Of a stretch of DNA of 64,000 nt, positions 57,296 through 64,000 are shown piece after piece. Both the position numbers and the translations under genes were made by a program. The stretch covers positions 2,790,001 through 2,854,000 of the forward strand of contig NC_057321.1 in the NCBI RefSeq assembly GCF_000687475.1, given 5' to 3'. A model generated the notes under the pieces. It saw only the letters and a program-made list of their open reading frames with translations. It was not told the origin of the DNA and did no database searches. The DNA comes from Ustilaginoidea virens. Its lineage: Eukaryota; Ascomycota; Sordariomycetes; Hypocreales; Clavicipitaceae. How positions within the stretch are numbered: position 1 is the first letter of the stretch; each line of letters starts with the position of its first letter.

Positions 57296-58011
57296 TGTTG
57301 AAATCAGCGCCTTTTTAGCTGTATTTTGGTACTGGTCTTGCCACTATACGACGTTTCTGCGTTGAGATATCGCGGTGGCTATACCAGGCGCTATGGTGGG
57401 GCACAGCGCCCCACAACGCCGATTACAGTGGGCCACAGCGCCGGTCACGGCACCGGTACAGCGACCCACATCCGGCCACAGCGGCCGGTCACAGTGGGCC
57501 ATAGGGCCCACAACAGGCGGCGTATTTCTACGGGATTACCAAATGGGCAAATCAGCACTTTCGGCCTTCTACATACAGTCACCCGCTACACCGCGCCTTT
57601 ACGGCACACCGGTATAGGGCTTCCGGCCCGTACGGCAGGCTGTTATAGGGCATCCGGCACACCGCTACAAGCCACTGGGCTTGGTTGGGTAGGCATTGGG
57701 TAGGATATTGGGCACAGACTGGGCACGGTTGGGCAGACCGACTTTTCGTCGGGTTTTTTCGCTATTTTTGCGGTTTTTCATTATTTTCAACCACTTTTTC
57801 AAGATGGTAGAAATATGCCCAAAATTCCCTCTTTCTAGCTAGAATAGTCACCAACAATTAGAATCAGATTTCCCTGACATCTTTGCTCTGGTCAATCTCT
57901 TGTGCGCTTTAAATCTTTAACCAGCTCTTTGTTTTATTCTGCAACGCCTTGTACGCCACTGTCGGTATCCAGTACATTTCCAACAGTGTTCTGAATCACC
58001 ATTTTGCAACA
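57296..58011 (+). repeat. E11 3' LTR
   Basis: 716 bp, colinear with 50425-51140, ending CAACA. Confidence 0.94.
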
Positions 58012-58016
58012 ACTAC

Positions 58017-61000
58017 TATTAGTTTAGGGGTAGTATACGGTCGAGAGGAGTTATTTAGTCTTAACTATCTTATAAAGTATAATCTAGAATTATCTTACTT
58101 AATTTAATCCCCTATCGCTAATAATCTTAATAGGGAATCTATAGAAGCGCTATTAGTATTATTAGAATCGTTCTATATACTCCTCGGCTATTATAGAATA
58201 TATCGCCTTTAGCTAGATATACTTCGATAAGCGGTCGGTAATTACTATAAGGAAATATAGGTTAGAGGAGTTATAGGTAGGGAGGTCTATTATAAAGTCT
58301 ATTAATATTTACGACTAGAAACGGTCTAGGATCGGTAAGGGCTATAGTAGACCCTATCGTAGTTAGCAGCTCTTATATACCCTATGGTATCGATAGTTCC
58401 AAATAAACCTTACTACTTTAGACGATATATTATCGAAATAATAATCCTATTGCAGCAATAAGAAGGTAGTATTCTTCCCTAGGTAACCCGCTATAGGCGA
58501 GTTATAGCACTATTAAATTACTATTATAGTTAAGGGCTCGAACGATAGGAACTATACCCGCCCCCGGTAAAGCAGTATACTATATGCATTTAGGGTATAA
58601 TTAGCAATTTATTCCTATATTACTGCCTCTATAGGGAATCATCGCTCTCTATTCGCTATTACCATCTATTACGCCCGGTATATATTATCTTTAGATATTA
58701 TTTAGTGCTAAAGAGCCTAAAGGTAGGTATCAGCGAAGATATATAAGCTATAAAGTAGGATAACCTCTAAATCTAAAGTTAGGGTCTTAATACCTTCTAT
58801 TCTATCCGTATCGAGTACTAAAATAGATAATAATTTTAAGATCTATCTAATTTACAGCTCTGCCCTATCTGCCTCTTATTTCTATCGAGAAAGCATATTA
58901 GGGCATTAGGCTTATAACCCTAGCCTATACTAGAGATAGAAGTTAAAAAGCATTAGAGTCTCGGCCTATTAGGCTTATCGCTTAGATATTTCTTATAGTC
59001 GGGCGAAGTACTTTAGGTTCTTATAGTTAGTAAGGATAATAAAAAGGGAGGCTACTAAATAAAGTTCTACTAACTATACCTTAAGGCAAAAGATAATAGT
59101 AAGGAGTTCCTTATTGTATATAATATAGTTCCATTCTGCATCTAATAAGTAAGCAGAATAGTATACGATAGGGTAAAGTATACTATCCTCCCCGATCTAT
59201 AATAGATAGCTATTAAGGGCTATACTAGAACTATCTGCCTTAAAGACTGTCTCTTTATTAGGGTCCTATTAGGCGAGAACCAGAGATAATATAAAATACT
59301 GCTTAAAGGCTTAGAATACCGCCTCTTCTTCGTCTAGCTATTAGAATAAGACCCTTTTCTTTATTAACCTAACTAAAGGGTCGATAAGGCGGGAAAAGTT
59401 TAAAATAAAATCGCAATAGAAATTAGTAAAACCGAGGAAATTATAAATACTTTTTAATTTCGTAGGTGCTTTTTAGTTCTAAATAGCCTTAATCTTTTTA
59501 GGGTCTAAATAGATTTCCTTTCTAGCTATTATGATATATCCTAGATATTAGACCTCCTTTACTATAAAGTCGCATTTATTAAGATCTAAATTTAAGCCGG
59601 CCTTTTATAATCATCGAAGGACTTCCTTAATATACCTTATATAGTCCGCTTTTAATCCCCTAATATAGATCAAAATATCGTTAAGGTAGGTAATTATAAA
59701 GTCTCCTAGTATATTCCTTAAGGCCCTATTAATATATCTTTAAAAGGTCGTAGGGGCCCTAGTTAGGCTAAATAGCATAATAAGCTATTTAAATAGTCTA
59801 AATTATATATAGAATGCGGGTAAATATTTATCGCCCTCTGCAATATATATCTTATAGAATGCTATATATATATCAACCTTAGTAAATTATTTTGCCTAGC
59901 ATAGGGATCGTAAGGTCTCTTTAATTAAAAAGAGGGGATATCGGTTTTAGACTATAACCTTATTAAGGGCCTAGTAGTTAATGCAAAAATACTACCCGCT
60001 ATTCCCCTTTCTAGCTAGTAGGACTAATACCGCTGCTAATAAAGAGCTTGCTTAAATCTATCCTTTATCTATTAGGTTAATTACTTATCTTAAAACCTTA
60101 AGTAATTAGTCTCGTAGTATATTATATAATAGGCCCTAAGGTAAGTCTAGCTGGCTCCCATCTATAGTTTTTTTAAGCCGGATATAGTAGTCTAATATAC
60201 CTTAGTGTAGAAGGAGATTAACAGCCTTCTTCTTATTAAAAAGGTCGGTAAATTCCTATAATTCTATTAAGAGTACCTATAGCTCTTGCGATTATAAGAT
60301 AGAGTCTTAATAAAGTGGTAATATAACGCAGAGGATATATATTATCTCCTATAAGCTTATTATAATAAAAGAAGTCGACCGGTCCCTAGAGTATTTCGCC
60401 TGCTTTAGTATACCGTAGAAGACTAAGCTAAAGATATTTACTATAGTTAGATCTTATTATCTTTTTATCGATTCTTTAACGATAAGGCTACCTATTAATC
60501 CAATCTTTAATTAGTGCCGCTTCGCCTATAGTATAATATTATAGTACTCTATCTAAAGCATTTTAAGGATAATATCGCAAGTAAGGCCCGGGATAATATA
60601 AAGTATAACTATAGACGGCTATCCATCGATATCGATCGCCATATAGATAATATAGGTAATAGAGGAATATATTACCTTATATTCTCCTAAACGGCTCTAA
60701 ATATTTACTACCGTTCTAATTTCCCTATATTATAGTAGATGGATAGGTTAGAGACCTAACCGTTATACTATCTTTTCGCTTATAGCGCTATAGCAGTTAT
60801 ATCCTAAGTCGATTAAGGTATTAATAAAAATATAGGATTTATATAAGATTAGTACTAAAAAGGGGTGTTTATCTATTTATTCTGCGATTTCCTTTAATTC
60901 TTTTTGCGATTAGGCTAGGGTCTATATATATATTTTAAGCCCTCTAATAAGACTAAATTTAAAGGCTATTCTTTTTCCTAATCTTTATTACTACTTTCGA

Positions 61001-61830
61001 CCTCTATAATTTATAAGTTAAGTAAGGCTACCTTAGTTATATTTGGTCGGATTGCCAGCAGTAGGTAATATATAAACATCTAATGCTTAGGAGAGCTATA
61101 CTAAAGATAGAGACCTTTTTTTCTATAATCTTTATATCGTTCTTTAGAGACCTATATCGCTTTAGGCATATACTAATTACCCTTCGAGTTTAGCTTATTA
61201 ACGCCTAATATTTATATATTGCCTTTAGAATCTTAGGCATAGGTTAGTCGGGAATAAGCCGAGCCCGGTTAGTAATTAATAGTTAGGCTAGTCTTGATAT
61301 CAATAGCAATTTATCGGTAGTAATCTACTGCTAAATAGTAATCGTAATAGGATACCCTAAGGCTAATAATCTTATTAGCTATATAAGCATTAAGTGCCAA
61401 TTAGAGATATTTTAGCTTAACTTCGTTAGGCTAACCGAGACTGCTGATAAGTATAAATTTTTCCTTAAATCGTATAAAAAAGGCGGCAAAAGATTCTTTA
61501 AGGCCCTAATATAAGGAATACTTAAGCTTAGTAATAGTGCGATCCTACCGGTATAGGTCCTTAAAGAGATATTAAAGGTATTCGAAGAACTTTATTATAT
61601 TATAATCGTAAGCTATACTATTCTTAAAGAAGGCTGCGACCTATAATTAGACTATAGACGATAGGTTCTAGAAGATAAATATCTATTAGGTCTTCTTATC
61701 TCTAATAAAATCCCTATCGACCTTAAGCTTATATTATATAAAGGTCCGCTAAGCTGTAAATATAGCCTTCTTACTATTAAAAGGGTCCCCTATTGGGATC
61801 GGCTTGCACTTTAGCTAGGTATTTTAAGCA
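58017..61830 (-). pseudogene. E10 Gypsy gag, protease, RT, RNase H and integrase core, RIP-degraded
   Basis: Read right to left. The gag segment KCKPIPIGDPFNSKKAIFTA (about 61820-61750) matches E8. RT is visible with YLND (59677-59688, first catalytic Asp to Asn) in GDFIITYLNDILIYI. RNase H follows, and the integrase core runs to 58017, where E11 interrupts. Almost every line carries TAA/TAG at Gln or Trp sites, and this copy looks more heavily mutated than E8. The gag/pol boundary is not resolved. Confidence 0.87.
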
Positions 61831-62153
61831 GTAGGGAGGGGGGTATTCTATTATATGACCGGCCCTAATTAGGTAGCATTTTAAGAGCTATTTGACTAGT
61901 TCGCAAAAAGGGTCTATAGTAAGGCGGCAATAGCAGTAAGGTGCTACGCATTAGTATGCATCTACGCCTCTATCTATTGTAACCCTATTGCAAGCTGCTC
62001 TACTCGGGTATATATATTATATCGGGGGCATTATAGCTTTAGATTCTCTCTATTTGGTTCTCTAGGTGTGCCTATCTCGATATCTTATATAGCCTATATT
62101 ATTAGCTCTATAATATAAGGTTATAATAGTAAGGCTAAGAGAGTCTATTTAAA

Positions 62154-62405
62154 TGTAAAGGACTAGCCCTAGGGCTACTGCGAATAGGCATCGAATGAAT
62201 ATATTAAATAGACTAAGGAGGAAAGAGAGAGGACCCGAATAGGGGCCTCTCGATAGTCTATTTATCCCTATATAGTATGGGTCGGGGTCCTAGTGTAGTC
62301 CCGTGACCCCGTGCCGCTGACCCATTTGACCCTGCCTAGGCTAGGCATAGGCGCAGCCCGAGTCCTAGCCACATTATGGCGCTGGCGTAGCCCGAGCCCG
62401 TGATA
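62154..62405 (-). repeat. E10 5' LTR
   Basis: 252 bp, TGTAAAGG...GTGATA, colinear with 47460-47711. Confidence 0.92.
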
Positions 62406-62410
62406 GGTTA

Positions 62411-63248
62411 TTACTAAAACAACCTTTATTACCTTCATCCACTAAAATGAAGGTATAGGCCCTATATTAAGTGGCCTAGAAGGAGACTTTCACAGAGGGC
62501 AAAATACTGGTTCAGAGGGGGTATTTAGCAGTAAAGAACCTACAATTTTACTAGATGACTTAGAAAGTATCCCTAACCCTACTAACATTACTAATAATAA
62601 TAATGCTATGCTGGATGACCTAGAAAGCATTCCTGACCCTACTAACCTTACTAATATTAATAATACTAATGTTATTCTGGATGACCTAGAAAGTGTCCCG
62701 GACCCTACTAATATTACCTTAGATAACCGTCCTATAATACAGTCCCCGGCTACTGTAAAGAATGACCTTATAGATATTCTTACTAGCCTTAATCCTACTG
62801 ACCTTGCTGGCCCTGCAGGCCTTACTGGCCCTACCGACCCTACTGGCCCTACTGGCCCTATTAGCCCTACGGGCCCTACTAACCCTACTGGCCTTACCGA
62901 CTTATTCCCTCAGGAGGATAATATCCTACACCACCTGATATGGGATTCCTACTATACAACTAAGCGTAAGCTAGCTAAAAAGGCCCCTAATAGTACGCCT
63001 AATAGCTGGAAGGATGTGCTACGATGCCCTGAAAAAGAAAAAGACCTTTAGATAAAGGCACTATTTAAGGAATTCGAGCAGCTTTTAGATACCAAAGTCT
63101 TCTAATTTATTCCTAAGTCTAGCGTTCCTATTAATAGGAAAATTATACGCAATAGGCCTGTTTTTCGGATTAAAAAGGATGCTAATAATCAGCCTATAAA
63201 ATATAAGGCTAGATTAGTGGTTAAGGGTTTTATGCAAGTCGAAGGAAA
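62411..63248 (+). pseudogene. E3 integrase-RT linker and RT N-terminus
   Basis: In-phase continuation of E3 (VTKTTFITF). The linker has two to three copies of LDDLESIPDPTN (62545-62710) and a collagen-like run of GPT/GPI triplets (about 62810-62900). Then the RVT_2 N-terminus: LWDSYYTTKRK-like segment, FIPKSSVPIN, RNRPVFRIKKDANN, ARLVVKGFMQVEG. The E12 solo LTR splits the codon after GFMQVEG. This is part of the region absent from E6. Confidence 0.92.
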
Positions 63249-63458
63249 TGTCAAGGATTCGGGCTACGCCCGTCTCCATACTAAGGGCAAGCTCACAGTA
63301 AGTGCGCGCGGCTAGTGTGATATAGGTGTCAATTGTACCAAGTCAAAGTAACTTGGTACAATACGTACTCTTTTGGCCGTATGGTCAAGAGGGTAGGTTT
63401 TTTACCTGGCGATGTGCGCAGACACCCGCTTAGGGCCCAATTGGGCCACATCGTTACA
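63249..63458. repeat. E12: solo LTR (210 bp)
   Basis: TGTCAAGG...CGTTACA with perfect GGAAA duplications (63244-63248 and 63459-63463). Removing it restores the RT reading frame (QVEGKDF). It contains a perfect 12-bp inverted repeat ATTGTACCAAGT with 7-nt loop (63332-63362) and the 14-bp palindrome GGCCCAATTGGGCC (63434-63447). It has no internal region, so it is either an LTR-LTR recombination product or a tiny non-autonomous element. Family and orientation are undetermined. Confidence 0.85.
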
Positions 63459-63463
63459 GGAAA

Positions 63464-64000
63464 GGACTTCTAGCATACCTATACTTCCACCTCTATCCTA
63501 CCCACCTGGAGGGTTATACTGGCTTTGGCAGCTAGTAATAATTAGGAAATAGAACAAATTGACTTTATAGGCGCCTTTCTAAATAGCGAACTTTCTGAAA
63601 TAATTTATATAGATATCCCTGATGGATTTCTTGAATTTTTAGAGAGCCTATTATTAACTAATAACGATAGTAAGCTTTAGTCTGATATATAGCGGCAACG
63701 GCTACTAACTCTGCTTAAAGAAGCGGGTTTTGACCCTTCTATAAAGCAAGCTATCTTATTAAAGAAGGCCCTATATAGGCTAAAACAAGCACCCCGCGAA
63801 TAGCAACATCGGCTAAAAGATCTGATCTCTAGTAAAGGATTTTTACCATTAGCTTCTGATGCTGCTGTCTTTTATAATAAGCAAACCAGCACCTTTATCG
63901 TTACTTATATTAACGACTGCCTATTAGTTAGTCCTAATATAACTTATATTAACCAGCTAAAAAGGAAATTCTATAAGGTCTATACTATAGAAGACCGCGG
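63464..64000 (+). pseudogene. E3 reverse transcriptase core, truncated by the window edge
   Basis: Continues E3 RT: IEQIDFIGAFLNSELSE (first catalytic Asp), DGFLEF, FDPSIKQAILLKKALY, and the active-site segment reading TYINDCLLV, where YIDD has become YIND. It ends at TIEDRG. RNase H, the 3' LTR and the TTTCT target copy should follow outside the window. Confidence 0.92.

Larger units (their letters stand above)
50425..58011 (+). mobile_element. E11: CopC Copia element inserted in E10 integrase
   Basis: 7.59-kb element with 716-bp LTRs (50425-51140 and 57296-58011), PBS (51141-51154), one gag-pol frame, stem-loop and purine tract. Perfect ACTAC duplications lie at 50420-50424 and 58012-58016. 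The uninterrupted homologous site in E8 (near 32805-32825) confirms the join. Confidence 0.95.
47460..62405 (-). mobile_element. E10: Ty3/Gypsy element carrying an extra antisense frame, interrupted by E11
   Basis: 252-bp LTRs (47460-47711 and 62154-62405) and perfect GGTTA duplications (47455-47459 and 62406-62410). Without E11 it is about 7.35 kb, roughly 1.7 kb longer than its relative E8. Most of the excess is the 1.9 kb between the left LTR and the end of pol (47712-49648), which E8 lacks. Gag and pol are homologous to E8 (KCKPIPIGDPFNSKKAIFTA in gag). Its integrase gene hosts E11. Confidence 0.93.
3035..64000 (+). mobile_element. E3: CopB Ty1/Copia element, host of most of the window
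   Basis: Full-length-type Copia element in plus orientation with its 3' end off the right edge. With the nested elements removed, about 5.8 kb of E3 itself is visible: 5' LTR, PBS, leader, gag, protease, integrase and part of RT. The pieces join in phase across E9, E10 and E12. Its LTR and protein are those of E6 (CopB), but E3 keeps the capsid and integrase parts that E6 has lost. It carries RIP-type stop codons throughout and is inactive. Insertions within it: E4 and E8 in the 5' LTR, E9 after the protease, E10 after the integrase, E12 in RT. Confidence 0.9.

Overview
Every part of this window that I can interpret is transposable-element DNA. I found no host gene, rRNA, tRNA gene or CRISPR array. 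The families are Ty1/Copia and Ty3/Gypsy LTR retrotransposons and one Tad-like LINE. The coding frames are broken almost only by TAA and TAG where CAA, CAG or TGG is expected, and copies differ mainly by C:G to T:A transitions. That is the footprint of repeat-induced point mutation (RIP), so I infer a filamentous ascomycete (Pezizomycotina) and a gene-free, AT-rich, probably heterochromatic compartment. The species is not determinable from the sequence.

Layout, with labels used below. E1: a minus-strand Copia element entering from the left edge (<1-2984). E2: a 50-bp sliver of an older Copia element (2985-3034). E3: a plus-strand Copia element (family CopB) that starts at 3035, runs off the right edge and hosts everything else. 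Inside E3 are: E4 (CopA Copia, 3240-31219) and E8 (Gypsy, minus, 31697-37337), both in the E3 5' LTR; E9 (LINE, minus, 39769-46147); E10 (Gypsy, minus, 47460-62405); and E12 (solo LTR, 63249-63458). Inside E4 are E5 (CopC Copia, minus, 3480-11062), E6 (CopB Copia, minus, 13652-19035) and E7 (CopC Copia, plus, 20118-27779). Inside E10 is E11 (CopC Copia, plus, 50425-58011).

The nesting is supported by target-site duplications at nine insertions: E4 GTATC, E5 GTAGT/GTTGT, E6 GCTCC, E7 ATAAT, E8 CTATC, E9 a 13-bp duplication, E10 GGTTA, E11 ACTAC, E12 GGAAA. Paired LTRs have equal lengths (E4 341/341, E5 747/747, E6 720/720, E7 758/758, E8 255/255, E10 252/252, E11 716/716). Host reading frames resume in phase across the insertions. 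Visible nesting reaches four levels (E2 > E3 > E4 > E5/E6/E7 and E2 > E3 > E10 > E11).

Almost all elements are dead. The exception is E6, whose LTRs look identical and which has one uninterrupted 1031-codon frame. That frame has lost the capsid part of gag, the integrase and the N-terminal flank of reverse transcriptase, all in frame. The other unusual item is a degenerate plus-strand (antisense) reading frame between pol and the 3' LTR of Gypsy element E10, absent from its relative E8.
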